DNA from: an uncultured Clostridia bacterium | GTDB lineage: Bacteria > Bacillota > Clostridia > Oscillospirales > Acutalibacteraceae | Assembly: GCA_946186245.1 (NCBI GenBank) | Contig: CAMHMN010000007.1 | Coordinates: 1 to 54,350, forward strand | DNA length: 54,350 nt | Direction: 5' to 3' | Shown: positions 1-13,700 of the stretch, one piece after another | Layout of the letters: the number at the start of each line of letters is the position of its first letter | How positions within the stretch are numbered: the first letter of the stretch is position 1 | Translations under genes and position numbers: made by a program | The notes under the pieces: model-generated | The model's input: the letters and a program-made list of their open reading frames with translations, nothing else | What the model was told of the DNA's origin: nothing | The model's database searches: none

Positions 1-1350
1 ACATCTTTTACTAAATATCAATCTTTTACTAAATTTCAATATGTCAATACACTAGAATCTGTCGAATTCGGTTCGGGGTTGGTCACAATAAGCAAACAGG
101 CCTTCTGGAGGTGTTTCGCGCTGAAAGAGGCCAAAATTCCCAACAGCGTCAAAACCATCGGAGTCGATGCATTCGCCGGATGTACTGCCATGACAAGTGT
201 TTCAATAAGCAGCGGTATTACAGCCATCAACGAAGGCGCGTTTGCTTCCTGCCACAGTCTGAAAGCAGTGACCATTCCACCCAACGTCACATCTATCGGC
301 AGAGATGCGTTTGCCCGTTGTCATGAACTGACAGAGGTCGTAATCCCCGACAAAGTGACATCCATCGACGTACTGGCCTTCCATGAGGTCAAAAAAATGA
401 CGAAGCTGACGATCGGCAAGAGCGTCAAAACCATCGGAGAGTCTGCATTTCTGGACTGTAATGCTCTGACGGACGTCTACATTAAAACCCTGTCCCTGGA
501 CAGTCTCGGCCGCGGCGTTTTCGTCGGCGAAGCCCCCTGTCTCCATCTGCCCTGCGAGCATTTCAAAATAGGCGATACGGTTGTAAATGAAAGCAACAAG
601 GCCACTTTCTTTGATGACATTTTCTTCCACCCCACCCTGCCGACGCTGGATATTCCGGCTCTGACAACCACGGTGTCAGATGTGAAACCGGCGACGTGTT
701 CACAGGAAGGCTGCACCGGCGATACGGTCTGCGCGGTCTGCGGTCATGTTATTTCCGCAGGGGAGACATTGCCCATCGACCCCGATGGGCACGACTGGGG
801 TGAGTGGACTGTCACCAGACTGCCTTCAGCCGATGCAGACGGAGAAGAAGAACGCCTCTGCGCCTACGACCACGATCTGCAACATAAACAGACCCGCGGC
901 GTCAGATACGCGTTTCTTGCCTCCGAACCCGTTGAGTGGAAGGAAGAAAGCAACCAGCCCCTGGTTCTGACCGTCAAGAACGTCGCGGAAGACGGAAACG
1001 ATTCCACCACCTACATCCGGTTCAAGAATGTGTATGTAGACGGCAAAAAGCTCATCAAAGGCACCGATTACACCGTGGACCCCGGAAGTATTATTCTGAC
1101 ACTCCCGGCCAAAACCCTGAAAGCCCTCCAAGAAGGGAAGCATACCGTCACGGTGGAGCTTGATCTGGGTATTTCGCTCTATACAGTCCAATCCTCCTTC
1201 ACGGTCATCAAACCAAGCCCCGCACCCAATCCCGGTACAGGCGAAAGCGGCACGGTCACCGCCTTCTGTGTCGCCCTCATGCTGATCGCCGCCTACGGTG
1301 AAGTCTATTCATTCACCCGCAGACGGAAAAACGGGGTCGACTGCGAATAG
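1..1350 (+). CDS. BspA-type leucine-rich-repeat surface protein, 5' end outside the window
   Basis: The frame is open from base 1, so the gene is cut by the left edge; the first internal start (TTG at 79) lies inside a repeat and is not the true start. About six to seven BspA-like repeats of roughly 23 residues are visible (pattern: VTSIGxxAFxxCxxLTxVxIP). They are followed by a Cys-containing segment and a GHDWGEWTVTR segment that is also found in the giant neighbour. The C-terminus has a domain shared with that neighbour (GSIILTLPAKTLKALQEGKH), then NPGTGES, a hydrophobic stretch and TRRRKN, which fits a sortase-type sorting signal. This is a cell-wall-anchored protein exported across the membrane, probably adhesive. 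The family is clear; its ligand is unknown. The first 40 bases are AT-rich and tandemly repeated, unlike the rest of the gene. Confidence 0.85.
   Translation, partial: TSFTKYQSFTKFQYVNTLESVEFGSGLVTISKQAFWRCFALKEAKIPNSVKTIGVDAFAGCTAMTSVSISSGITAINEGAFASCHSLKAVTIPPNVTSIGRDAFARCHELTEVVIPDKVTSIDVLAFHEVKKMTKLTIGKSVKTIGESAFLDCNALTDVYIKTLSLDSLGRGVFVGEAPCLHLPCEHFKIGDTVVNESNKATFFDDIFFHPTLPTLDIPALTTTVSDVKPATCSQEGCTGDTVCAVCGHVISAGETLPIDPDGHDWGEWTVTRLPSADADGEEERLCAYDHDLQHKQTRGVRYAFLASEPVEWKEESNQPLVLTVKNVAEDGNDSTTYIRFKNVYVDGKKLIKGTDYTVDPGSIILTLPAKTLKALQEGKHTVTVELDLGISLYTVQSSFTVIKPSPAPNPGTGESGTVTAFCVALMLIAAYGEVYSFTRRRKNGVDCE
3..38. repeat. Two-copy 18-bp tandem repeat at the left edge
   Basis: Bases 3-20 and 21-38 are two copies of an 18-bp unit (ATCTTTTACTAAATATCA, one mismatch in the second). 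The repeat is in frame with the LRR gene (SFTKYQ/SFTKFQ) but does not look like BspA repeat sequence and is far more AT-rich. It may be a contig-end artefact or a rearrangement. Confidence 0.6.
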
Positions 1351-1396
1351 CCTCATTTTTCAGGGAATAATAATGAATCAGTGTAAGTAAAGAAAG

Positions 1397-1441
1397 ATCC
1401 TCTCTGCCGTTTGCTGAAACCGACAGAGAGGATGATTTTTT
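1397..1441 (+). terminator. Rho-independent terminator after the LRR gene
   Basis: A 10-bp perfect stem (ATCCTCTCTG at 1397-1406 with CAGAGAGGAT at 1424-1433) is followed by a T-run at 1435-1440. It lies 47 bases after the stop codon. The remaining intergenic DNA up to 1637 shows no convincing gene; two copies of TGTCAGACAC occur in it, the second inside a small palindrome. Confidence 0.85.
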
Positions 1442-1637
1442 ATTTTGTCAGACACCGGGGGAACCATTCATCCGGCCGGTCGGCGGTCAGACAGGCACAG
1501 TCAACGGCTGCGCGGAGGAATTCCGGTATGCACTCTGTCAATGACAGTGTCAGACACTTTTGAAGAATGCCATTCCTCATTATATGCAAAAAAACATACA
1601 AGTAAGTGGACGGCTTTTATAAAATAACACAACCGCA

Positions 1638-1666
1638 TTGACTTTTGTGTTGAATTCATATAAAAT
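1638..1666 (+). promoter_or_regulatory. Sigma-A-type promoter of the giant protease gene
   Basis: TTGACT (1638-1643), a 17-bp spacer and TAAAAT (1661-1666). The expected start of transcription leaves a leader of about 60 bases before the ribosome site AAGAAAGG and the ATG at 1734. Confidence 0.65.
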
Positions 1667-1733
1667 GATTTTGTATAAGCTTTTGGGAATACCATTATAT
1701 GGCATTGGTCAGAACAAATACTAAGAAAGGCTG

Positions 1734-4700
1734 ATGATGAAAGCTATGTGGAAAAAGCTCGCAAGCGGTCTGATGGCTGCTTTCCTGCTGTTATCCGGGG
1801 TTCCGGTCAGCGCGCTCTCCATCGAGAGCGACTGGATTGTGGAATTCCGCAGCGAGGAAACGGCGCGGAACTATCTGGACGCTTACGGAGGGCGGCTGCT
1901 TGGCGGTACGATGGTACTGACGAGGGGTACGTACGACCATTTTGAAGGACGCGGGGACGTCCTTTCATTGACAGAAGACAGCCGGGTCAAGGGCGCGGCT
2001 GTGTCAGCCAATGATCCCCGCCGATCCGACCAGTATTATCTGACGGATCCGGCACTCTATGCCACCCAGGCGTGGAATTATCTGGATCAGACGCTTTCGG
2101 CAAAAGAACTGACCGAAGCGGAGTCCGCGCTGATCCGCGTTGCGGTCATTGACACCGGCGTGGACGGGACGCACGAAGATCTGGTCAACCGCGTGACAGC
2201 CGGTTTCGACGCTGTGAACGAAACGGCGATTCCCGCCGGCACCGACAGCGATATTTCCTCCGAATCCCACGGCACCAAGGTGGCGGGTCTGATTGCCGCC
2301 GAAGCCGATAACAATCTGGGCATCGCCGGAACGGCGTATACGCTGCCGGTCAATGTCGTGCCGGTTCGCGCGCTGGATTCGGACGCGACAGGCAAGCTTT
2401 CGGATATCGTCGCCGCCCTCTACTGGGCAGTGGACGAAGGCAACGCGGACATCGTGAATATGTCCTTCGGCATGCGGCGCAGCACACGTCCCGCCGCGCT
2501 GGAAGCAGCCGTCCGGCACGCGGCGGAACAGGGCGTCATGCTGATCGCTGCCGCCGGCAACGAAGGCCGTTATGTAAACTATGAGGATTACCATTACTAT
2601 CCCGCCGCACTGGACGGCGTAATGGCGGTCGGTTCGCTGACCAAGTCGGTCTATTCGCGTTATTACGGGACAGTGCCGGCTTATTCCTCATTCACCAACC
2701 GGCTGAACGTCGGTTATGGGGAAACCCCTGTGGGCAAGAGCTTCTTCTATACATCAGGAGAAGACCTGCTTACCACCGCAAAGGGCAACCGCTATGAGAC
2801 CTTCACCGGCACATCCGCTTCGGCTGCGGTCTTTTCGGGCATGGTGGCTTCGCTCCTGAGCGTGAGCCGTGCCACCGAAGGCATCGATCCCCGCGCGGCG
2901 ATTACCACTTCGTCGGCGCGTTACGGTTCGGTACTGTATCACCGTTTCGACACGGCGGCACAGAATATGAAAAACGGACGTTCCACTGACGCTTGGTGGA
3001 GCTGGGATACCTATCAGCCTTACATTCTGCGAGGAAGCGTGGACATAGCCGGCACTCTCAACGATCCTTCCTATACAATGAGCGCCGTGCGTGCCGTGCT
3101 GGTTGACAGCAACGGTGAAACAACCGAACTGGCTAGCCTGCCGCGTACAGCAGACAAAGCGCAGCAGCCTGTGAGCTTCACACTGGATACCGAGGAAAAG
3201 AACGACGGTGAAGTTACGCTCCGGATCATCGGTACCTATGCCGCTCCTTCCTCTCCGGAGGAGAGTGAGGTCACGCTGTACAATTATTACTTCACCATTG
3301 ACAATCACGGCAGCAATTATCTGCTGTCAGCCATTGAAGATGACGAGCCGCTGGTGGGCACTACCGTCTGTCTGTACAGCAGCGAATTTGCACAGGACGG
3401 CAGAACCGACAGCCTCGGCAATTTCGCCGTCAACGCGGCGGAAGCGGACAAGGGCGGCATGGTGGCGCTGGTCGAAGGAGAAGAGAATCTCTTTGTATGG
3501 TCGCTGGAAACCCATCCGCGCCACAATGCCTACATCCTGCGCGGCGAGCCTTCCACCCTTACCGTGACGGCTTCGGCGGAAGCGCTTGCCAAGGTGCAGG
3601 ACGCGCCGCTCCTGCTGGTTCTGCCGGACGGCAGCACCCGCGAGTTGGCGGAGATAACAGGCGAAAGCGTACAGACATCCCTCTGCACGAATATGCCGCT
3701 CACCTTCCTGGTCAGGAACGGCACGGTCACGCTGTCGAAGGAGATTTCCCTTGCGGACGGCAGCAAAACATGGAATCTTGACGAAACGCTCGCTGCATCC
3801 ACCACCCTGAAGGTGCAATCCGCCTGTGCCGACGCAAGCGGACTGCTCGTCCATACCGGCGAGAATACCAGCCGGCTGCCCGCAGAAGGCGGCGAGATCA
3901 TCCTTCCGCCGGAGGAATACGACGTAACGGTGGACGTTTATCAGCAGGATGATCCGGAAAGCTCCTACGCGACCGGTTTTACCGTCAATTTCGGCAAAGT
4001 GGATCTCACCTCTGACCGGACGCTGTCTGTCGGCGATGCGGTTCAAGCGGCATTTACGCTCGTCAGGAACAGCATCGTGCAGAACGAAACCCTTGACGTG
4101 GCAGTCACCTTCAAGGACAGCCTCGGCCATGAGGTAAGCGATATTACCAATATTTCCAATATAGACGACCCGGACTACACCGTGATTTACAGCAGCATCG
4201 GCAACTATTCGCTGCATCTGGAGCGTAAGCAGGAGGACGAATCTTGGGAAGACCTCGACAGCCAGTTCATCGAATGGGAACGCACGGACAGCATGTTTAC
4301 GGCGTCGGTGTCCACTTCGCTCTTCAACAATGTCCCGGGAGAATACCGTGCACGTCTGAACTGCCAGAATAACTGGCCGATCGACCTGAGCGAAAGCGAA
4401 TGGCATCCCTTCACCGTGACGGCGGAGGAATCCCGTCCCTCCGCCCGTGTGAATTTCATCTTTAAAAATGAGAACGGCTATTTTGAATCCGGCGCGGGAT
4501 TCTATGTGCTGCTCAAGGACGAGAACGACCAATGGATCTCCCGCAAGGCGATGACGCCTGCCGATTACTGGAGCGAACCCTGCTATACCTTCCTGCCGGT
4601 GGGACAGTCCTACAGCGGCGCGATGATGACGCAGTGCTACAGCAATACAATGAACGGTTACGCCGCCGTGGGAGCGTCGTTCACCGTGGATCTGACCGAC

Positions 4701-7700
4701 AAGGCTGCCGGCGATACCGTGGAAGTGACGATCCAGCCGGATGAAAACTGGAAGACAACGTACTTTAACTACACTCCCGGCGATGACGAAGGCGATTCCG
4801 CGCCGGTGGATGATTCCGACCTGCCCTCCGAAGAGGAGGAAGAATCCGACAGCGTGGACTTCAATGTCTGCGGAGTGACGATTTACCCCTTTGCTTCCCT
4901 TCCGGAGGCGGCTGTCAGAAATGCCAGGGATGATTACAGCGTTCTGGAAGGCATCATGACACGGGATCTCGGTGAAATGGCCCTGGACGTGACCATGCGC
5001 TCCTATATGGATAATTGCATTACCGGTGCCGTGTCGACACTGACGCATGATTTCAGCGAAAACGGCAGCATTCCCGTGTCGCTTCCGCTCAGACCGACGC
5101 TGACAGGCGCACAGGAAGAGTACTACTCCGGCAGCGACGTAACGCTGGATTATCGGCTGCTTGACAAAACGGGCAATGAAATAAAATCCCTTTCCTACGA
5201 GATTCGGGAGAAAGAAGAGTATGTCAAGAATGCCGGCTCAAAAATCAGCTCCTCAGGTTCAAAGCCGGAAGAGCCCGAAGTGAAGGCATATGTCACCGTT
5301 TTCCGTGCCAACGGCTCGAAGGTCGGCACGTATGACCTTGACAGCCTGTACACCGGCAGCGTGACTGTCAAGGGACTGCCGGACGGCAGATATTTCGCCG
5401 CCGCTACGGTGGATTATCCTGTCATCGGCTTGACCGGCGGGACAATTGCCTTCACGGTGGGCGGCGAAGCACCTCCCGCGCCGGAGAAGATCGTTCCGGC
5501 GCCGACTGACTTCACCGCAAAGGCGCAGAGCGTCACATCCATTGTGCTGCAATGGAACGCGCCGGAAGAGGCTCCCGCGAAATATCTGCTCTACCGCGAC
5601 GGCCAGCCCTTCGCGGAACTGGCGGGCGAAGCGGTGTCCTATACCAATGAAGGCATTACCGCAGACCGCTATTATACCTACACGCTCTATGCCGTGGACG
5701 GCGAAGGCGACCGTAGCGAAGGCGTGAATGCCGGTTCCAGACCCGCCGCGCAGCCCGACGACACCCCGCCGACCGTCCCGACAGGATTGAAGGCGAAAAC
5801 CAGCGGCTCCGAAGTGCTGCTGAGCTGGGAGCGTTCTTCCGATAATGTGGCGGTAACCAATTATGTGATTACCTGCAACGGCGAAGAAGTCGGACGCAGC
5901 TACAACCGCAGTTTTGCCCACGCGGGATTGACGCCCGGAGCAGTCTGCATCTACACCGTGTCCGCCGTGGACGGTGCGGGCAACCGTTCGGCGGAGTCGG
6001 AATCCGTGAGCGTAACGCTGCCGGACAACAGCGGCATATCCTATGCCACTCTCAACTACAGAAGGAATAAGGCAGGGCAGATCACCGGCGATCAGATGGC
6101 TGTCAGCCTTCGCGCCACATCCGATATCACGACGGTGAAGTTCACCGTCTCCTTCGGGATGACAGACGGCACATCCGACAGCGCCACCGTGACCCTCAGC
6201 GGCGGCAGGAAGGGTTCGTTTTCCGGCAAAATCAACCTGTCCGATGAGGTAAAGAGCGTGGAAAAGGCCACGGTGTCCGCCTACAAGTCCGGCAATTCCG
6301 AACCGGTCGGCACAGTGGAGCTTCTGTCCGAGCCGGTCACCCGCGCGGGCGAACTCACCGTTGCGCTCACCAACGCGCAGCACAAGACCCTGCCCGAATG
6401 TGCCGACAAGGTCAACGTGACCCTGTCCGGCAAAGGAGGCAAATTCTCCGTCACCCGCACGATCGAGAATTTCTCCGGCAGCTTCATCTGCTTCCCGCCC
6501 GCGTCGGAGGATTACCTTCTCACCGTGACCGGCGAAGACGGCAGTGTGCTGCTGACCAGACAGAACATCACCGTCACCGGCGAGGACGGCAGCCTCAGCA
6601 TGGATGCCGCGGGCATGAATAAGTTACTGTCGGTGACGTTTACCGGTCTGCCGGAAGGCGTAAGCTACGCGGGACTGGAGGTTTCCGCCAACATCGGAAG
6701 CCGCCGCGCCACGGGCGTTTTGGACGCCGACGGACATATCGTCTGGTCTGACGGCGGCAGACTGCTCTCGTTCAGGGCGGAGGAATGCTATTCGCGCTGG
6801 AATGAAACCGGAGACGTGACCATTCCGTATGTCAACGTGCGCGTTAAACACAGGGATATTTCTACGGAAAATGCGATTTACCGTGTGAGCGAAGTTTATT
6901 ACACCGTCGATGCGGACGATTTGATGAACGACGCCACCCAAGCGCTCAAATTCGATTATTACAACATCAAGACCATCACCGCGCATATAGAGGACAACCG
7001 CGGACGTCCCGTCAAGGGAGTGAAAGTGGACATTGCGGGCCAGTCGGGCGTAACGGTTGTGACTGACGCAACCGGCACCGCTTCCGCGCGCGTACCGCTT
7101 TATCATTACTATTCCTCCTGGAATGACAGATATTACGACAGTCAGGCCAGAGTTTCCGTCCGGCCTCAGACAACCGAGGACGGCATGATCTGGGGCTCAG
7201 CGAGCAGTTTTACGCTGGACGCCTGCAGGATCCAGCTCACGCCGAAATCCGATCAGTTCCGATTCGTGCCGGATATCAGCTGCTTTATCATTGAGAATAA
7301 TGCGGAACGCGAGATGACCGTTTCCGAGAGCGATCTGCTCCTGTCGGACGTGACCGCCACACTGACCAAGATCAATGCTTCCGGCTGGTATGGTTCTTCC
7401 GGAAAGAAATCGTATGATATGCTGTATTACAACGGCATGTGGAGCGCCTCGGGATTGACGATGACGGACGGCGAAGAGTACAGGATAACCATGCACGGCA
7501 GTATCGGTTCGCGCGAATGGAGCGGCGTTTACGAAGGCACTTTCGACATCGATGCGCCGGTGGTGTCGGCACCTGTCGAATTGCATGAGAAAGGCAGACA
7601 CCGCGTGACGCTGATTGCTTCCGACGAAGGGCTCCTGCCCGGCGTATCCAGACGCTTCATTGTCTTTGATCAGAACGGTGAGAAACTCAGCGATACCGTT

Positions 7701-10700
7701 TCTCCTTCCGCGTTTACCTATGTGGCGCTGCCCTATGGCGAGTATGTGTATGTGGTAGCCACATTCGATACCGATTCCGACAACACACTCAGCCAGTGGA
7801 AGCAGTACGGAAAGTGGGCAAAATGCCAATCCTTCCGCGTTACCGACAACACCACGCCCTATCAGTTCCAGACAGCCTACGGAGCGGATTTCAACAACCT
7901 GTTCTGGCAGGAAAACGGCTACTCCGGCACGCCGTCTCAGCAAAGACTGCCAGACGGAGAGTGGCTGGTCAGTTTCAGATACACCGCATGGGGCGCGGCG
8001 GGAACACGCAGCAAGTTTGATACAATCGCGCTGCCCGAGGGAGCGCACGATGTGAATATCAGCGAGGCTTCCTATTGTACTTCCTACGATGCGGAGACCC
8101 ATACCATCCGGATCGACCAATCCAAAATCGGATTGCAGACCTACCACATCTGTTACTACAACTTTAAGATCAGCGCCGCCGATCTGGAAAAGAATCCGCA
8201 GCTAATGGCGTGGTTCGATGCCACCATGATCAACGGCACGCAATACTCCTCCGCGCCGCGCAAGCTGAATCTCAAGCCCTCCGGCGTGAGTCTGATCGGA
8301 TTGGAATCCGTTTACCGCGAAGATCTGCTGGAACGCGCCCAGAAGGACGGCGACACCCGCAAGGGCGGCTACGAACTGACGGTCAACAGTACGCTGTACG
8401 GCGATGGCACCACGGTGACCATCTATGACAACGACACCCTGCTTGTGAATCAGGCGCTCCGGTGGAACAATACGCAGTACGACCTGCCCATCGGCATGGA
8501 TTACGGTCCCCGGACCCTGACAGTGATTGTCACAAAGGGGGATGTGCAGGATGTGCAGACCAAGCAGATCAACATTATCCACGACAACAAGCCTGCCGTG
8601 ATCAATATGAACGTTCAGCTGAATGACGGCGGCGGAACGGTGGTGGGTAAGAACGCCAGCAATTTCCGTGGCGTCTACCGGCACAGAGACATAGACTCCC
8701 TTTCGGTCACGGTACAGATGCGCCGTCCCGATCTGATTGAGAAGGTCTGGGCAGTCGCCAAGGGCGGAAAGTTCAAGACGTCAATCGGCCTCAAGCACAA
8801 AGGCGACGGCCAGTATCAGGGCGACGTCATGTTGTCCTGCAAGGACGATCCGGTTACCTCGGTAGAGGTTCTCTATACCGGCAAAGAGGATACCAGCGAC
8901 AGCATCCGGCTGGCCATCGACTTCGACGCGGCGCTCGGAGAGGAAGGCGGCACCTATCACGATATCGCCTACTGGGAAGGTCCTTCGGCTGAGCAGCGTG
9001 AAAAGCATCTTGTCAGCTCCGAAAACAATCCCAAGCAGGCGCAGGCATTGAGCGATTGGGACAGATATGTCGATCTCATTCAGCAAGCCGAACACATGGA
9101 CGGCGACGAATTCTTTGAGAAGCTCGACGCGATCTACGGTGAGGACGGCGAATGGACGCTGCCCATGGCAAAGGGCGACAACGGCGAGGAATTCAGCTTT
9201 ACCTTCATCAAGGACAGCGAACGCGCCAAAAAATTCCTTGCCGGCAGCAACGCCTTCACCATGCTCATCGGCGAAGACAAGGTCAGAATGGGCTATGAGA
9301 TCGAATACGATCCCAACGGAGAGGACGTTCTTCTCCATATCTACGGCGACATCGACTACTTCTATCCCCGTGTTCCCGAACCGGATACCGTTTCGGCGGA
9401 CTGGTTCTGGGAGAATGACTACGGCGGACATCAGAATGTCAAGCGCACCGTTGTCAAGAGCAAGCGTCCCAAGCCGAACATTCCCGGCGCGGGCGAAGTG
9501 ATTGCCAAGGGCATTCAGGTGGGCAAACTGATTGATGACTACAAGGACGACCCTGACTACAGCGATTACGACGACATCATCAATGACCCCTGCGCGACCG
9601 TTTCCCAGAAGGAAGCCGCCAAACAGAAGAAGCTGCTTGCCATGGGACAGCACGTCGGCGATATGGCAATTGACACCATTTCCCAGATCGGTCCCGACGA
9701 AACCAACGCCGGCACATGGGGACATATGGCGCTGGGCGGCGGTCTGGGCTATCTCGGCAATCGCTGGGATCAGCTCAATGAAATCCTTGACCAGGATCCC
9801 AGCCGCACCGCGAACCCCTGTGACCGTCCTCCGAAAAACGATGATGACGACGATGACGATACCACGGCAGGCACCGGCCGATTCAACCCGATGGTTGACC
9901 CCTCCGGCGTGATCTTTGAGGCGGCGGAGGAGAATGTTCTCCGCGGCGTAACCGCGTCGGTCTATTACAAGGACAGCGAGAGCAACGAATGGGTGCTGTG
10001 GAACTCCGAAGCCTACGACCAGAATCCCAATCCCATGCAGTCCTTTGAAAACGGCTGGTACGGCTGGGATGTGCTTATCGGCAAGTGGAAGGTTGTCTTT
10101 GAGAAGGACGGCTACTTCCTCGCCGAAAGCCAGGAACTCGACGTTCCTCCGGAGCATACCGACGTGAATATCAGCCTTGTTTCCTCCCTTGCCCCGCAGG
10201 TGAAGGAATTCACCGCCAAGGCGGACGGAAGCAGCGTGACGCTGACCTTCGACAAGTATATGCTGACCGAAGATATTCTGCGGGAAGGCGCGGTCACCGT
10301 GACTTTCGGAGGAATCATCCCCGGCGGAAAGCTCACGGCAATCGATCCCGTTACCACGGCGGCCGGCAACAAGCAGGCTGATTCGGTCACCAATATCACC
10401 GGCGGCAGCGAAGCGGCCAGACAGTTCGTTTACACCTTTGACGACCCGCTGCCCGAAGGCGCTGCGGTCAATGTCACTGTCGGCGATGAAGTCAGCGCTT
10501 ACAACGGCATGACGCTCGTTGAAGCATACAGCGGTTCTGTGGTGGTTCCCGAAAGCGATCCGGTTGTCTATGCGGACAGCATGGCATTCGAGGACGACTC
10601 GCTGCTGGAAAAGACGACAGGAGACACCTTCCCGGTCGGCGATCTCTCCTTCAACGGCGTGAAGCCCGGCATCGTAAGGTACGAATCCAGCGACGAAAGC

Positions 10701-13700
10701 GTCATTACCGTGGACGCGGACGGCAACGTCACCGCCGTCGGAGCCGGATACGCAACCGTTTGGGCCACTTGCGATACCCTTGAAGCCGGACGTCCGGTGA
10801 ATGTCACAAGAGTACCCAACGTTCCCGACGAAAACGACAACGCGGTGGTCTTCTGCCGCAGGGACAATCTGATATTCCACAAGGGCTGCTGGATGTGGTC
10901 TGACGCAGCCAACTTCGACCTGGAAGACCCGATCGAGGGCGACGGAAAGTATCTTGCCGTTTCATGGCGTATTCTTGAAAACGGAACGGAGAAGGCAGGC
11001 GCCACCCTGGAAGAAGGGCTGTACGCGGTCAAGGAATACTACACGCCGACTGCCACCGGCACCCTGACATGCGAAATCACCTATCAATTGTACACCTATC
11101 ACGAAGGCAAGTGGGTCATCGTCGAGGGCGAAACCTTCACCGCCCGCAAGGACATGAATGTCGTGACGGTGACGGGACTGAGCGTCAAGACGCCGCCCGC
11201 GTCCGTCGGCATCGGCGACAGGCTGCATCTGAACGAATTGGTGCTGAATGTCCACACCTCTGACGGTCTGACCAGCGAAGTGCCTTACGCCAACTTCTAC
11301 CGCTGGGGCATGACGCTTTCCGCCAAGAACGGCAAGACCCTCACCAAAGCCGACCGCGTGCTGACCATAACCCATCCCGACAGCGGCAGCACGGTGAATA
11401 TTGAATTGTGGCCCTCCACGGAGCACGCCATTACCGTGACCGACGACGGCAACGGCACCGCAAAGGCATCGGTCGAAAAAGCCGATCCCGGCGACACCGT
11501 CACGCTCACCGCCATCCCGAACGATCATTACCGCCTGAAGGAATGGAAGGTCATCAGCGGCGAAATTTCCATTGCCGACAACCAATTCACTATGCGGGAC
11601 ACGGATGTATCCGTGAAGGCCATCTTCGAGCCTGACCACACGCTCACCCACTTCGCGGAGGCTCCCGCGACCTGCGAGGAGGACGGTTCCATCGAATACT
11701 GGCACTGCGACGGCTGCGGAAAGTTTTTTGCCGACGCGGACGGAGCAACCGAAATCACGAAAGACGACACCGTATTGCAGAAACTCGGTCACGACTGGAA
11801 CGAAGGCGCCGCCACACTGGAGCCGACCTGTGACAGTGACGGCACGAAGGTCTACACCTGCCAACGCGACGCAAGCCATACCAAGACCGAAGCCATTCCC
11901 GCGCTGGGGCACAATCTGACGCTTGTTCCCGCCGTGGAAGCAACCTGCGAAGAGGACGGCCATTCCGCCTACTACAAGTGCGAACGCTGCGGCAGACTCT
12001 TTGCCGACGGCACAGCCGCCATTGAAATAACCGATCCCGTCAGCGTGATTCTTCACGCGCCCGGTCACGACTGGGGCGAATGGGTCACTGTCACACCGGC
12101 CACCGAAACGGCGGAGGGACTGGAAAAACGCACCTGTCAGCGCGATCCTTCCCATGAAGAAACCCGCGTCATTCCCAAGCTCCAGCACGTCCATGTGCTG
12201 TCACAGACCAAAGAACTTCCCGCCACCTGCGAGAACGACGGACATACCGCCTACTGGACCTGCGGCGGCTGCGGCAAACTCTTTGCCGACGCGGAGGGAA
12301 CGACGGAAATTGCGATGGAAGACACCGTATTGCGGAAACTCGGTCACGCCTGGGACGAAGGATCCGTCACCACACAGCCCACCTGTGAAGGGGAAGGCGT
12401 GAAGACCTTCACCTGCAGGCATGACGCAAGTCATACACGAACCGAAGTCATTCCTTCACTTGGGCATGACTTACAGCTCGTTCCGGCAGTTGCCGCCACC
12501 TGCGAAAGCGAAGGTCATATCGCGTATTATGAATGTACCCGCTGCCGGAAGCTGTTCAGCGACGCCGCAGGCACAAAGATCATTACACAGAAAGAAACGG
12601 CGGTTCCCGCGACCGGGCATCGCTACGGCAGTCCCGTCTGGACGTGGCAGAATGACCACACCGCGGCAGTCACCCTCACCTGCGAACATGACGCGTCGCA
12701 TACCAAGACCATTCCCGCCAAAATGTCGTCCAAGACCACCGAAGCAACCTGTGAAGCCGCCGGAAAGACGGTCTACACCGCCACGGCGACATTTGAGAAT
12801 GTGCCGTACACCGACGAGCAGACCGAAATTCTTCCCGCGCTGGGTCATGATCTCACGCTGGTGAACGCGGTACCCGCGACTTGCGAAACGGCCGGCAGCA
12901 AGGCCTATTATTACTGTGAACGCTGCGGCAAGTGGTACGCCGACGCAACCGCTTCGGTGGAAATTACCGATCATGACAGCGTGATTCTGCCGGCTCTCGG
13001 CCATGCATACGGCGATCCCGAATGGACATGGACCGCAAACGGCCAGGCAACGGTTTCCTTTACCTGCCTCCGCGACGCAAGCCATATTCATCGGATTCCC
13101 GCGACCGTTACGGGCGAAACCACCCAGCCCACCTGCACGGCGGAAGGCAAGACAGTTTACACCGGGCAGGCGGCGTTCGAGGGGAACACCTATACGGATA
13201 CCCGCACCGTGAACATTCCGGCGCTGGGTCACGAGCTGCACCTGATTCCCGCCCAGGAAGCCACCTGCGAGTCCGAAGGAAATATCACCTATTACCTCTG
13301 CGCCCGTTGCCACAAGCTGTTCGCGGATGAAGCAGGCGCAAAGGAAATCACCCTTGACGACACCGTTGTTCCCGCGAAGTCACACGATTGGAACGGCGGC
13401 TTGATCACAAAAGAACCGACCTGTACCGAGCCGGGCGAAAAGACCTTCACCTGTCTGAATGACCCGACTCACACCAGAACCGAACCGGTTCCCGCCCTTG
13501 GACATTCCGTCGCGCGTGTGGAAGAAATTGCCGCCACCTGCGAAGGCGAAGGCCGCGCCGCCTATTACGAATGCACGGTTTGCGGCAGATACTTCGCCGA
13601 TGCGACCGGCACGGTGGAAATTGCTGATCTCCATACGCTGACGATTCCCGCTATCGGTCACGCCTACGGAGAACCGGTCTGGCACTGGGGTGAAGCCGAC

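Noticed and set aside
1471-1500. Sequence resembling the catalase tail (GGCCGGTCGGCGGTCAGACAGG)
   Set aside because: Only a short stretch resembles it, with indels, and the frame does not continue; too weak to call a third tail.
8781-10880. Long open frame on the minus strand inside the giant protease gene (and similar ones at 13779-15836 and 3327-5048)
   Set aside because: They mirror the codon bias of a real + strand gene with clear domains; the antisense translations are His/Arg/Gly-rich with no motifs and no ribosome sites.
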